Assembly: GCA_020636675.1 (NCBI GenBank)
Contig: JACJXK010000006.1
Coordinates: 30,019 to 94,018, forward strand
Direction: 5' to 3'
Origin: Prevotellaceae bacterium
Lineage (GTDB): Bacteria > Bacteroidota > Bacteroidia > Bacteroidales > Paludibacteraceae
Length of the DNA stretch: 64,000 nucleotides
The notes under the pieces were generated by a model. That model ran no database searches, was not told the DNA's origin, and worked only from the letters and a program-made list of their open reading frames with translations. The translations under genes were made by a program, and so were the position numbers. Below, piece by piece: positions 37,660 to 46,656 of this stretch (its first letter is position 1; the number at the start of each line of letters is the position of its first letter).

Positions 37660-38994
37660 TTAATATGCAGAAACTCCAGATCTACCTTTGATTCTTCCTG
37701 ACTTTAACAATCCATCATAATGACGCATCAACAAATGGCTCTCCACCTGCTGCAATGTATCAAGTACAACACCAACCATAATAAGCAAAGACGTACCACC
37801 AAAGAACTGGGCAAATGACATCTTTATGTCAAACAATCTAGCAATGGCTGGTAGTACTGCGATGACAGCCAAGAAAACAGAACCAGGAAGTGTAATACGA
37901 GACATGATAAGGTCGATATACTCTGCGGTAGCAGAACCAGCCTTCACACCAGGAATAAACCCTCCATTACGTTTCATATCCTCAGCCATCTGATTTGGAT
38001 TTATCGTGATGGCAGTGTAGAAATAAGTAAACAATATGATTAATAAAGCAAAAACCAAATTGTACCATAATCCATCTGGGCTAGTCAACCGACCCAGTAT
38101 ACCTTCAGCTTCTCCACCTTTAAACAAAGCAGGAGCCACCATCATCGGAATAAACATAATAGCTTGCGCAAAAATGATTGGCATCACATTAGCCGCATTT
38201 ACCTTTAATGGTAAATATTGACGTGCACCACCATACTGTTTGTTTCCAACCATCTGTTTTGCATATTGCACAGGAACACGTCTAACTCCTTGAACCAACA
38301 GCACTGAAGCCCCAATAACGACCAAGAAGAATACTATTTCCAACATGAATTTAATAAGGCCACCACCTTCGTTATCACTTAAACAGAAAGCGAACTCCTG
38401 CATAACCGCACTCGGGAAGCGAGCTATAATTCCAACCAAAATAATGAAAGAGATACCATTTCCAACTCCCTTATCAGTAATACGCTCTCCCAACCACATC
38501 ACAAACATACTTCCTCCACACAATATAATCGTAGAAGAGACATTAAACCACCAATCTGACGGCATAGCTCCAGCCGTTTGAATAGACAAGTTAATTAAGT
38601 ATGACGGACCTTGGAGAAGCAATATCAATACAGTCAAGTAACGCGTGTACTGCGTAATCTTACGCCGACCACTCTCGCCCTCTCTCTGCATCTTCTGAAA
38701 AGAAGGAACAGCAATAGTAAGCAATTGAATCACAATAGATGCCGAGATATATGGCATGATTCCCAATGCAAAAATAGAAGCATTAGAAAAAGCACCTCCC
38801 GAAAACATATCCAATAAGCTCATCAATCCCTCACTTGTCTGCTTTTCCAAATCAGATAGTCCTTCCGGATTAATACCCGGAAGAACTATATATGAACCGA
38901 AACGGTATATCAAAACAAATAAAATGGTAATGAAAATACGAGTCCTTAACTCCTCTATTTTCCAAATATTTTTAATTGTTTCAATTACTTTCAT
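37660..38994 (-). CDS. secY: Protein translocase subunit SecY
   Basis: A 444-residue central channel of the Sec translocon with about ten membrane helices. The plug/first-helix region (RIFITILFVLIYRFGSYIVLPGI) and the family signature GIMPYISASIVIQLL are present, and the C-terminal cytosolic end is intact. It lies 2 bases after rplO. The Sec pathway exports the signal-peptide proteins elsewhere in this window. Confidence 0.99.
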   Translation of the reverse strand: MKVIETIKNIWKIEELRTRIFITILFVLIYRFGSYIVLPGINPEGLSDLEKQTSEGLMSLLDMFSGGAFSNASIFALGIMPYISASIVIQLLTIAVPSFQKMQREGESGRRKITQYTRYLTVLILLLQGPSYLINLSIQTAGAMPSDWWFNVSSTIILCGGSMFVMWLGERITDKGVGNGISFIILVGIIARFPSAVMQEFAFCLSDNEGGGLIKFMLEIVFFLVVIGASVLLVQGVRRVPVQYAKQMVGNKQYGGARQYLPLKVNAANVMPIIFAQAIMFIPMMVAPALFKGGEAEGILGRLTSPDGLWYNLVFALLIILFTYFYTAITINPNQMAEDMKRNGGFIPGVKAGSATAEYIDLIMSRITLPGSVFLAVIAVLPAIARLFDIKMSFAQFFGGTSLLIMVGVVLDTLQQVESHLLMRHYDGLLKSGRIKGRSGVSAY

Positions 38995-38996
38995 TT

Positions 38997-39443
38997 CTAT
39001 AATATTACAACGTTTCCACCAGCAGCTTCGATAGCTGACTTAGCTGATTTTGAGAATGCGTGAGCAGAAACAGACAACTTAGCAGTAAGAGATCCGTTAC
39101 CCAACACCTTAACCAAATCTTTATTTGAAATAAAACCTGCATCACAAAGTATATTAAGATCTATTGAATCAACATTCTTAGATTCTGCGATCTTTTGTAA
39201 CATCTCAATATTAACAGCTTTATATTCAACTCTATTCACGTTTTTGAAACCGAATTTAGGCAAACGACGTTGCAAAGGCATCTGACCACCCTCAAATCCT
39301 ATTTTCTTAGAATAGCCAGAACGAGCTTTAGCTCCCTTGTGACCTCTTGTTGAGGTGCCGCCCAATCCAGATCCTGGTCCTCGGCCTATTCTCCTACCAG
39401 TCTTATTAGAGCCTGCAGCAGGTTTTAAATTACTCAAATCCAT
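38997..39443 (-). CDS. rplO: 50S ribosomal protein L15
   Basis: A 148-residue L15 with the N-terminal GSNKTGRRIGRGPGSGLGGTSTRGHKG and QMPLQRRLPKFGF signatures. Acts in late 50S assembly. It is between rpmD (28-bp gap) and secY (2-bp gap). Confidence 0.99.
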   Translation of the reverse strand: MDLSNLKPAAGSNKTGRRIGRGPGSGLGGTSTRGHKGAKARSGYSKKIGFEGGQMPLQRRLPKFGFKNVNRVEYKAVNIEMLQKIAESKNVDSIDLNILCDAGFISNKDLVKVLGNGSLTAKLSVSAHAFSKSAKSAIEAAGGNVVIL

Positions 39444-39471
39444 ACCTTAATTTTTTATATCAAATTTGATT

Positions 39472-39648
39472 TTACTTTTCTACAATAACCAAGTGTCTAA
39501 CAGCTTCAACCATTCCCAAAATTTGAGGAGTAGCTTCATGTTCAACAACAGAGTTAATTTTCTTTAATCCCAAAGCCTCCAATGTAGCCTTTTGCTTCTT
39601 AGGAGCCCCGATCTTACTTTTTATTTGCTTAATTTTTATTGTAGCCAT
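39472..39648 (-). CDS. rpmD: 50S ribosomal protein L30
   Basis: A 58-residue L30 (MATIKIKQIKSKIGAP, then QKATLEALGLKKIN and GMVEAVRHLV). Start ATG at 39648, 12 bases after rpsE. Confidence 0.98.
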   Translation of the reverse strand: MATIKIKQIKSKIGAPKKQKATLEALGLKKINSVVEHEATPQILGMVEAVRHLVIVEK

Positions 39649-39660
39649 TTTTTACTCTAT

Positions 39661-40179
39661 TTATCCTTTGAACACTTTTTCCATTGAAATACCACGATTT
39701 TGAGCAATAGTATAAGGATCTCTTATTTCACCCAATGCCAAAATCGTAGCCTTTACCAAATTATGAGGATTGGAAGAGCCTTTTGACTTAGCCAAGACAT
39801 CCGTAATACCCACACTCTCCAATACGGCACGCATTGCACCACCGGCTTTTACTCCCGTACCATGAGATGCAGGTTTTAACAAAACCTCAGCACCACCAAA
39901 CTTGGCCTCCTGCTCATGAGGAATAGTACCTTTCAATACAGGAACCTTAACCAAGTTCTTCTTTGCAGACTCAACACCTTTTGCTATTGCAGCCGTAACT
40001 TCACTAGCTTTACCAAGACCCCAGCCTACAACGCCTTCTTCATTTCCTACAACTACTATAGCTGCGAAACTAAATGTACGACCTCCTTTTGTTACTTTTG
40101 TAACACGATTGATAGCTACCAATCTATCTTTCAATTCCAAGTCGTTGGTTGTCTTTACCTTACTATTTTCTCCAGCCAT
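39661..40179 (-). CDS. rpsE: 30S ribosomal protein S5
   Basis: A 172-residue S5, involved in decoding fidelity and translocation. The double-stranded RNA-binding fold (VAINRVTKVTKGGRTFSFAAIVVVG) and the C-terminal domain (GVKAGGAMRAVLESVGI) are complete. It is 5 bases behind rplR. Confidence 0.99.
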   Translation of the reverse strand: MAGENSKVKTTNDLELKDRLVAINRVTKVTKGGRTFSFAAIVVVGNEEGVVGWGLGKASEVTAAIAKGVESAKKNLVKVPVLKGTIPHEQEAKFGGAEVLLKPASHGTGVKAGGAMRAVLESVGITDVLAKSKGSSNPHNLVKATILALGEIRDPYTIAQNRGISMEKVFKG

Positions 40180-40184
40180 AATAA

Positions 40185-40529
40185 TTAAAATTTAAGTCCT
40201 CCTTTACGTGCGGCATCAGCCAATTCCTTAATTCTTCCATGGTACAAATAACCGTTTCGGTCAAACACCACTTCTGTAATTCCAGCCTCTTGCGCTTTTT
40301 TTGCAACGATTTCACCCACCTTGGCAGCCAACTCTTTCTTTGCCACCTTATCGGTAAGAGACAATGATGAAGCGGAAGCCAATGTAAGTCCAGACAAATC
40401 ATTTATAAGCTGAACATATATCTGCTTGTTACTTCTAAACACAGTCATACGAGGACGCACTGCAGATCCTGAGATTTTAGTACGGATTCCTCTTTTTATT
40501 TTGAGTCTTCTTTGAATTCTATCAGTCAT
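40185..40529 (-). CDS. rplR: 50S ribosomal protein L18
   Basis: A 114-residue L18 that binds 5S rRNA. Motifs: RIQRRLKIKRGIRTKISGS, RPRMTVFRSNKQIYVQLI and the C-terminal VVFDRNGYLYHGRIKELADAAR. 21 bases behind rplF. Confidence 0.99.
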   Translation of the reverse strand: MTDRIQRRLKIKRGIRTKISGSAVRPRMTVFRSNKQIYVQLINDLSGLTLASASSLSLTDKVAKKELAAKVGEIVAKKAQEAGITEVVFDRNGYLYHGRIKELADAARKGGLKF

Positions 40530-40550
40530 AATAACATCGATTTACGTAAA

Positions 40551-41105
40551 TTACTTAGCAGCAGCTGACTTACCAGCCTTTCTACGAATCTCTTCGCCGA
40601 CAAACTTAACACCCTTACCCTTATATGGCTCTGGCATACGGAACGTACGAATCTTGGCACAAACTTGACCGATAAGCTGCTTGTCACAACTTTCCAAGAT
40701 TACCAATGGATTCTGGTTACGCTCACTTTTTGTCTCTATCTTTATCTCCTTTGGCAACTGCAAGAAAATATTATGAGTATAACCTAAAGCGAACTCTAGG
40801 ACTTGACCTTGACTAGATACACGATAACCTACGCCGACTAGTTCTAGCTCTTTTCTATATCCCTCAGACACTCCTACAACCATGTTATTCACCAAAGCAC
40901 GATATAAACCATGTAATGAACGATGTGTTATATCGTCAGATTTTCTCGTCACCTCTACATGACCTTCTTTTACATCAACTGTTATATCAGGATTTACATA
41001 TTGAGAAAGTTCACCCTTTGGTCCTTTCACCGTAACTGTGTTATTTTTCACAGAAACTGTAACTCCAGATGGAATACTAATTGGTAATTTTCCTATTCTT
41101 GACAT
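40551..41105 (-). CDS. rplF: 50S ribosomal protein L6
   Basis: A 184-residue L6 with two related RNA-binding halves (MSRIGKLPISIPSGVTV; the C-terminal PEPYKGKGVKFVGEEIRRKAGK). Located near the factor-binding site of the 50S subunit. 17 bases behind rpsH. Confidence 0.99.
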   Translation of the reverse strand: MSRIGKLPISIPSGVTVSVKNNTVTVKGPKGELSQYVNPDITVDVKEGHVEVTRKSDDITHRSLHGLYRALVNNMVVGVSEGYRKELELVGVGYRVSSQGQVLEFALGYTHNIFLQLPKEIKIETKSERNQNPLVILESCDKQLIGQVCAKIRTFRMPEPYKGKGVKFVGEEIRRKAGKSAAAK

Positions 41106-41122
41106 TTACAATTCCTCCTATA

Positions 41123-41518
41123 TTAATAAATAAAGCATAACACTTCACCTCCAACCTTAAGGTCGCGAGCTTCCTTATCCGTCATAACTCCCTTTGATGT
41201 TGATAGGATTGCAATACCTAATCCGTTCAAAACTTTTGGCATGTCCTTATAACCAACATACTTACGTAAACCTGGGGTAGAAACCCTCTTCAAGTTCTTG
41301 ATCGCGTTAACTTTGTTAACCGGATCATACTTCAAGGCAACTTTAATAGTGCCTTGAGGTCCATCTTCTACAAATTTGTAGTTTAAGATATAGCCCTTAT
41401 CGAGCAATATCTTAGTAATCTCTTTCTTCAAATTTGAGGCAGGCACTTCCAGTACTCTATGTTTCGCCTGGATAGCATTCCTCAATCTTGTTAGATAATC
41501 TGCTATTGGATCTGTCAT
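41123..41518 (-). CDS. rpsH: 30S ribosomal protein S8
   Basis: A 131-residue S8, a primary 16S rRNA binder. Motifs: MTDPIADYLTRLRNAIQAKH and the C-terminal GIAILSTSKGVMTDKEARDLKVGGE. In enterobacteria S8 represses the spc operon; no matching leader was identified here, although the gap after rpsN is 51 bases. Confidence 0.99.
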   Translation of the reverse strand: MTDPIADYLTRLRNAIQAKHRVLEVPASNLKKEITKILLDKGYILNYKFVEDGPQGTIKVALKYDPVNKVNAIKNLKRVSTPGLRKYVGYKDMPKVLNGLGIAILSTSKGVMTDKEARDLKVGGEVLCFIY

Positions 41519-41569
41519 AATAATTAATTAAATTGATCAGGTCTCCCCTGACAATATTTAAAACTCAAT

Positions 41570-41839
41570 TTACCAGCTTGCTTTCTTTACACCAGGGATT
41601 AAACCAGCAGAAGCCATTTCACGGAATTGAATACGTGAAATACCAAACTGACGCATATAACCTCTTGGTCTACCTGTAAGCTTGCAACGATTGTGCAAGC
41701 GAACAGGAGATGCATTCTTAGGCAAAGATTGTAAAGCATCGAAGTTTCCTTCAGCTTTCAATTGTGCTCTTTTTTCTGCATATTTGGCGCAAAGTTTTGC
41801 CCTTTTTACTTCACGGGCTTTCATTGATTCTTTTGCCAT
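41570..41839 (-). CDS. rpsN: 30S ribosomal protein S14
   Basis: An 89-residue long-type S14 (MAKESMKAREVKRAKLCAKYAEKR; LHNRCKLTGRPRGYMRQFGISRIQFREMA). It lacks the CxxC...CxxC zinc knuckle of short S14, so it is the zinc-independent form. 3 bases behind rplE. Confidence 0.99.
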   Translation of the reverse strand: MAKESMKAREVKRAKLCAKYAEKRAQLKAEGNFDALQSLPKNASPVRLHNRCKLTGRPRGYMRQFGISRIQFREMASAGLIPGVKKASW

Positions 41840-41842
41840 CTC

Positions 41843-42394
41843 TTATCTCTTAATATTTTTAAAAGGTAACCCAAACTCCTTTAACAAAGCATAACCTTCT
41901 TCATCTGTTTTCGCAGACGTTACAAAGGTAATATTCATTCCTAACAATTTCGATATAGAATCGATATTTATTTCAGGAAAAATAATCTGTTCCTCTATAC
42001 CCAAGGTATAATTACCCATTCCATCCAACTTTGACTCGACTCCTCTGAAGTCACGTATACGAGGAAGAGCGACACGAACTAATCTTTCAAGAAATTCGTA
42101 CATTCTCTCTCTACGCAATGTAACACGCACGCCAATAGGCATTTTCTTACGCAACTTAAAGTTAGAAATATCTTTCTTAGACATTGTTGCGACTGCCTTC
42201 TGTCCAGTTATAGAAGTAAGCTCGTTAATTGCAGTCTCGATAATTTTCTTATCAGCAACAGCTTGACCTAGGCCTTGATTGATAACAATCTTCTCGAGCA
42301 CAGGAACTTGCATTATTGATTCATAACCAAATTCCTTCATTAGGATAGGAACAATGCGTTCTGCATATTCTTTCTTTAGACTAGCCGTATTCAT
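41843..42394 (-). CDS. rplE: 50S ribosomal protein L5
   Basis: A 183-residue L5 of the central protuberance, binding 5S rRNA and P-site tRNA. Motifs: VLEKIVINQGLGQAVADKK, KLRKKMPIGVRVTLRRERMYEFL, YTLGIEEQIIFPEI. Its start codon overlaps the rplX stop by one base, suggesting translational coupling. Confidence 0.99.
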   Translation of the reverse strand: MNTASLKKEYAERIVPILMKEFGYESIMQVPVLEKIVINQGLGQAVADKKIIETAINELTSITGQKAVATMSKKDISNFKLRKKMPIGVRVTLRRERMYEFLERLVRVALPRIRDFRGVESKLDGMGNYTLGIEEQIIFPEINIDSISKLLGMNITFVTSAKTDEEGYALLKEFGLPFKNIKR

Positions 42395-42723
42395 TACTTA
42401 ATCTCCTCCTTTGATTTTTTAGCACCCTTCGCAAAACGAACTAACTTACCATCTTCATTCTTACGACGGCCAACGCGAGTCGGAGTTCCGTCCTTTGGAT
42501 CAAGCGGGTTCAAATTAGAAATATGAATTGGCGCTTCCTTCTTAATAATACCACCCTGAGGGTTTTTTGCGTTTGGCTTGGTACTCTTTGATACCATATT
42601 GATGCCTTCTACGATAGCTCTCTGTTCCTTTACAAGAACACTTAGCACACGGCCAGTTTTTTTCTTGTCATCACCAGCATTAACGTAAACGATATCGCCT
42701 TTTTTAATATGTAATTTACTCAT
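42394..42723 (-). CDS. rplX: 50S ribosomal protein L24
   Basis: A 109-residue L24, an assembly initiator, with the KOW motif near its start (HIKKGDIVYVNAGDDKKKTGRVLSV) and PIHISNLNPLDPKDG. Overlaps rplE by one base. Confidence 0.99.
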   Translation of the reverse strand: MSKLHIKKGDIVYVNAGDDKKKTGRVLSVLVKEQRAIVEGINMVSKSTKPNAKNPQGGIIKKEAPIHISNLNPLDPKDGTPTRVGRRKNEDGKLVRFAKGAKKSKEEIK

Positions 42724-42743
42724 TACTCTAAATTTTACTTGGA

Positions 42744-43109
42744 TTAAAGCACCTCTGGAGCCAATGAAACAATCTTCATATTAGTAGCACGAAGCTCTCT
42801 GGCAACCGGACCAAAAATACGGCTAGCCCTCATCTCTCCAGCTGCATTCAAGAGAACGCATGCGTTATCATCGAAACGGATATAAGATCCATCAGGACGT
42901 CTTACTTCCTTCTTTGTACGTACGATAACAGCTTTAGATACCGTACCCTTTTTCATATCACTTGAAGGGATTACATTTTTTACCGTAACAACGATAACAT
43001 CCCCAACAGTAGCATAACGCTTTTTCGTACCTCCCAAAACACGGATGCACAAAGCCTCTCTACCACCACTGTTATCAGCTATAACTAATCTTGATTCTTG
43101 TTGTATCAT
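42744..43109 (-). CDS. rplN: 50S ribosomal protein L14
   Basis: A 121-residue L14 (MIQQESRLVIADNSGGREALCIRVLGG; RPDGSYIRFDDNACVLL; GTRIFGPVARELR-like RIFGPVARELR). Forms an intersubunit bridge. 2 bases behind rpsQ. Confidence 0.99.
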   Translation of the reverse strand: MIQQESRLVIADNSGGREALCIRVLGGTKKRYATVGDVIVVTVKNVIPSSDMKKGTVSKAVIVRTKKEVRRPDGSYIRFDDNACVLLNAAGEMRASRIFGPVARELRATNMKIVSLAPEVL

Positions 43110-43111
43110 AA

Positions 43112-43363
43112 CTATTTAGCCCTTTCGATTATTTCAACTAATCTCCATCTTTTTGTCTTGCTCAACGGGCGAGTCTCTTGGATTCTTACCACATCGCCGA
43201 TGTTGCACTCGTTTTTCTCGTCGTGAGCATGATATTTTTTCGTCTTATTGACGAATTTCTGATAAATAGGATGCTTTTCCTTCCATTTGATGGCAACAGT
43301 GATGGTTTTATCCATCTTGTTGCTAGAAACAACACCTTGTCTTTCTTTTCTTAAGTTTCTCAT
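43112..43363 (-). CDS. rpsQ: 30S ribosomal protein S17
   Basis: An 83-residue S17 with MRNLRKERQGVVSSNKMDKT and the signature GDVVRIQETRPLSKTKRWRLVE. I use the ATG at 43363; a TTG three codons earlier would also be in frame but gives a non-standard N-terminus. Confidence 0.97.
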   Translation of the reverse strand: MRNLRKERQGVVSSNKMDKTITVAIKWKEKHPIYQKFVNKTKKYHAHDEKNECNIGDVVRIQETRPLSKTKRWRLVEIIERAK

Positions 43364-43381
43364 TTTAATCAAGCTCGATTG

Positions 43382-43579
43382 TTATTGTTTATTAAGTTCT
43401 CTCAGACGCAACTCTGTCTTCATACGTGCAATATCTCTACGAACAGCCTTTATCTGAGAAGGATTCTCCATCGGAGAGACAGCATGAGTCAACTTCATGT
43501 GTGAAAGGTTACTGATTTCACCGTTCAATTTATCCTGGAGCTCTTCGCTTGTCAATTCTTTTAATTCTGCTATCTTCAT
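43382..43579 (-). CDS. rpmC: 50S ribosomal protein L29
   Basis: A 65-residue helical L29 (MKIAELKELTSEELQDKLN; NPSQIKAVRRDIARMKTELRLREL), at the rim of the peptide exit tunnel. 3 bases behind rplP. Confidence 0.99.
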   Translation of the reverse strand: MKIAELKELTSEELQDKLNGEISNLSHMKLTHAVSPMENPSQIKAVRRDIARMKTELRLRELNKQ

Positions 43580-43582
43580 AAA

Positions 43583-44017
43583 TTATGCATTTTGAGTTTG
43601 AGCATCATAGTCTCTTCTAACAATAAACTTAGTTGTAATAGGTAACTTCTGAGCGGCAAGACGCAAAGCCTCTTTAGCCACCTCAAACGAAACTCCCTCT
43701 ACCTCTATCAATATTCTACCTGGAGTAACAGGAGAAACGAATCCTTCTGGATTACCTTTTCCTTTACCCATACGTACTTCAGCAGGTTTCTTGGTAATCG
43801 GCTTGTCTGGGAATATTCTAATCCAGATCTGTCCTTGTCTCTGCATATAACGAGTTACGGCAACACGGGCAGCCTCAATCTGACGACCCGTAATCCACAT
43901 TGTATCCAATGATTTTATGCCGAATGAACCGAATGCGAGTTGATTACCTCTTTGAGCGACGCCTTTCATACGTCCCTTCTGCTGTCTTCTGAACTTTGTC
44001 TTCTTAGGTTGTAACAT
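43583..44017 (-). CDS. rplP: 50S ribosomal protein L16
   Basis: A 144-residue L16 (MLQPKKTKFRRQQKGRMKGVAQRG; WIRIFPDKPITKKPAEVRMGKGKGNPEGFV), needed to position A-site tRNA. 33 bases behind rpsC. Confidence 0.99.
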   Translation of the reverse strand: MLQPKKTKFRRQQKGRMKGVAQRGNQLAFGSFGIKSLDTMWITGRQIEAARVAVTRYMQRQGQIWIRIFPDKPITKKPAEVRMGKGKGNPEGFVSPVTPGRILIEVEGVSFEVAKEALRLAAQKLPITTKFIVRRDYDAQTQNA

Positions 44018-44050
44018 TTTTCTTCCTTAAATTCAAATTCGATAAACAGA

Positions 44051-44776
44051 TTACTTTTTTTTCTTTTTGAAGCCCTTTCCGTTATTTCCAGATGAAGAGT
44101 TTGGTCTTCCTCCTTCTTTAGCGGCAGTGAACGATGGAGCCAAATCCTTCTTGCCATAAATTTCTCCACGGCAAATCCAAACCTTCACTCCTATCAATCC
44201 GACCTTCGTCAATGCTTCAACTTGAGCATAGTCAATGTCAGCTCTAAAGGTATGCAATGGGGTTCTTCCCTCTTTATACATTTCAGAACGGGCCATTTCG
44301 GCACCATTCAGACGACCTGATACTTGAACTTTAATACCTTCTGCACCCATACGCATTGTAGAAGCAATAGCCATCTTCGTTGCACGACGGTATGCAATTT
44401 TACCCTCGATTTGGCGAGCTACGTTGTTAGCAACAATCACTGCATCCAATTCTGGTCTCTTCACTTCAAAGATGTTGATCTGAACATCCTTGTCTGTGAT
44501 CTCCTTCAACTCCTCTTTCAACTTGTCAACCTCTTGACCTCCCTTTCCGATGATGATTCCCGGACGAGCCGTACATACGGTAATTGTGACAAGTTTCAAT
44601 GTACGTTCGATAACAATTCTTGAAACGCTAGCCTTTGCAAGACGGGCATTCAGATACTTTCTTATTTTAGCATCTTCCAAAATAGTATCGCCGTAGTTCT
44701 TTCCGCCATACCAATTAGAATCCCAACCTTTGATGATTCCTAAGCGGTTACTTACTGGATTAACTTTCTGTCCCAT
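44051..44776 (-). CDS. rpsC: 30S ribosomal protein S3
   Basis: A 241-residue S3 with a KH domain (VCTARPGIIIGKGGQEVDKLKEEL) and the C-terminal signature SGRLNGAEMARSEMYKEGRTPLHTFRADIDYA, ending in a basic tail (KGFKKKKK). Contributes to mRNA entry. 7 bases behind rplV. Confidence 0.99.
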   Translation of the reverse strand: MGQKVNPVSNRLGIIKGWDSNWYGGKNYGDTILEDAKIRKYLNARLAKASVSRIVIERTLKLVTITVCTARPGIIIGKGGQEVDKLKEELKEITDKDVQINIFEVKRPELDAVIVANNVARQIEGKIAYRRATKMAIASTMRMGAEGIKVQVSGRLNGAEMARSEMYKEGRTPLHTFRADIDYAQVEALTKVGLIGVKVWICRGEIYGKKDLAPSFTAAKEGGRPNSSSGNNGKGFKKKKK

Positions 44777-44783
44777 CTAACAA

Positions 44784-45194
44784 TTAATTTTGGTTATCGT
44801 TTGAATTCTTAGTATCTACAAACAAGGTAACATGGTTAGAACGCTTGCGTATTCTATACCCCCTACCTTGTGGAGCGGGACGGAGTCTCTTCAACATTTT
44901 AGCTGAATCAACATAGATTGCACTAATGTACAACTCTCCATTATCCGCCTTCCTCTCATTCTTCTGTTCCCAATTAGCGATAGCAGAACGCAATAACTTC
45001 TCCAAACGGTTAGAAGCTTCTTTTGTCGAATATCTCAATACGCTAAGTGCTCTATACGCTTCCATGCCACGAACCATGTCCGCAACCAAGCGCATTTTGC
45101 GTGGAGATGTAGGAACATCATTCAACTTAGCAAAGTAAAGCGACTTCTGAGCTTCCTTTATTGCCTCTGCTGATATTTTTTTTCTTGCACCCAT
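44784..45194 (-). CDS. rplV: 50S ribosomal protein L22
   Basis: A 136-residue L22 that lines the exit tunnel (LNDVPTSPRKMRLVADMVRG; KMLKRLRPAPQGRGYRIRKRSNHVTLFV). 36 bases behind rpsS. Confidence 0.99.
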   Translation of the reverse strand: MGARKKISAEAIKEAQKSLYFAKLNDVPTSPRKMRLVADMVRGMEAYRALSVLRYSTKEASNRLEKLLRSAIANWEQKNERKADNGELYISAIYVDSAKMLKRLRPAPQGRGYRIRKRSNHVTLFVDTKNSNDNQN

Positions 45195-45230
45195 TTTATT
45201 AGAACTTTTTTAATTTCTTCTTACTCACGG

Positions 45231-45500
45231 TTATCTTTTCTTATTGCCTCCGTGACCTCTAAATGTACGTGTTAAAGAGAATTCGCCAAGCTTGTGGCCG
45301 ACCATGTTCTCCGTAACATATACCGGAATGAATTTGTTTCCGTTGTGAACTGCAATTGTATGACCTACAAAATCAGGTGATATCATTGAAGCTCTTGCCC
45401 ATGTTTTAATCACGGATTTTTTTCCGTTTTCATTCATAGCGAGAACCTTTTTTTCAAGCTTCACGTTGATATATGGGCCTTTTTTTAGTGAACGACTCAT
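45231..45500 (-). CDS. rpsS: 30S ribosomal protein S19
   Basis: An 89-residue S19 (MSRSLKKGPYINVKLEKKV; IAVHNGNKFIPVYVTENMVGHKLGEFSLTRTFRGH). Forms a complex with S13 in the 30S head. 19 bases behind rplB. Confidence 0.99.
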   Translation of the reverse strand: MSRSLKKGPYINVKLEKKVLAMNENGKKSVIKTWARASMISPDFVGHTIAVHNGNKFIPVYVTENMVGHKLGEFSLTRTFRGHGGNKKR

Positions 45501-45519
45501 AAAATTACCTTTTTATTGA

Positions 45520-46344
45520 TTACTTTTTCCTTCTTTCAACAATATACTTATTAGAAGCATTCTTTGGTGCTCTTGTCTTGAAGCCCTTAGCCAACAATCC
45601 CTTACGTGATCTTGGATGACCTCCAGACTGACGGCCTTCACCACCACCCATTGGATGGTCTACTGGGTTCATAACTACAGCACGGTTACGAGGACGACGA
45701 CCTAACCAACGAGAACGACCAGCTTTACCTGATTGCTCCAATGCGTGATCCGAGTTACCTACCGTACCAACTGTTGCCTTACAAGTACAAAGTATCATTC
45801 TGGTCTCACCTGAAGGTAATTTTACTATTGCATATTTGCCTTCTCTCGAAGTCAACTGTGCATAAGTACCAGCCGAGCGAACTAATGCTGCTCCTTGTCC
45901 TGGGCGTAGCTCCAGATTGTGGATTACTGTACCAAGCGGAATGTTCTGCAAAGGCAAAGCATTTCCTACCTCTGGGGAAGCCTCAGCACCTGACATTAAT
46001 TGCTGACCTAACTGCAATCCATTTGGTGCAAGAATATAACGTTTCTCTCCATCAGCATAAAACAACAAAGCGATACGAGCCGAACGATTCGGATCGTATT
46101 CTATTGTCTTCACTACTGCTGGAACACCGTCTTTATCCCTTTTGAAATCAATTACTCTGTACTTTCTCTTGTGACCGCCACCTATGTAACGCATGGTAAG
46201 TTTACCTACATTGTTACGGCCTCCTGTCTTGGACATTCCTGTTACAAGAGATTTTTCTGGTGCATCCGAGGTAATTGTCTCGAATGCGCCAATAACTTTG
46301 TGTCTCTGCCCCGGTGTTGTGGGTTTGAATTTACGAACAGCCAT
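45520..46344 (-). CDS. rplB: 50S ribosomal protein L2
   Basis: A 274-residue L2 near the peptidyl-transferase centre, with MRYIGGGHKRKYRVIDFKR and the catalytic-loop region VMNPVDHPMGGGEGRQSGGHPRS containing the conserved His. 9 bases behind rplW. Confidence 0.99.
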   Translation of the reverse strand: MAVRKFKPTTPGQRHKVIGAFETITSDAPEKSLVTGMSKTGGRNNVGKLTMRYIGGGHKRKYRVIDFKRDKDGVPAVVKTIEYDPNRSARIALLFYADGEKRYILAPNGLQLGQQLMSGAEASPEVGNALPLQNIPLGTVIHNLELRPGQGAALVRSAGTYAQLTSREGKYAIVKLPSGETRMILCTCKATVGTVGNSDHALEQSGKAGRSRWLGRRPRNRAVVMNPVDHPMGGGEGRQSGGHPRSRKGLLAKGFKTRAPKNASNKYIVERRKK

Positions 46345-46353
46345 TTTTATTTA

Positions 46354-46644
46354 TTAAATATTGCTATAAAAATCGATTACATCGCCTTCCTTCAATGTCA
46401 CGAACGCCTTTTTATAAGAAGGCGCCTTTCCGTTTATCACGCCTGCCTTTGTATAACGGCTCTTTTTCTTGCCTTCTACACGCAACGTATTCACAGAAAC
46501 GACCGTAACATTATACATGTCTTTTATCGCCTTCTTGATTTCAAGTTTGTTGGCATTTGGAGAAACACGAAAGCCATAGCGAGAGTATTTCTCTCCTAAG
46601 CTTGTCATCTTCTCTGTCACTATCGGTTTAATTATGATTCCCAT
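46354..46644 (-). CDS. rplW: 50S ribosomal protein L23
   Basis: A 96-residue L23 (IIIKPIVTEKMTSLGEKYSRYGFRV; ANKLEIKKAIKDMYNV), docking site for trigger factor and SRP at the exit tunnel. 12 bases behind rplD. Confidence 0.99.
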   Translation of the reverse strand: MGIIIKPIVTEKMTSLGEKYSRYGFRVSPNANKLEIKKAIKDMYNVTVVSVNTLRVEGKKKSRYTKAGVINGKAPSYKKAFVTLKEGDVIDFYSNI

Positions 46645-46656
46645 CTTTTTGACCTC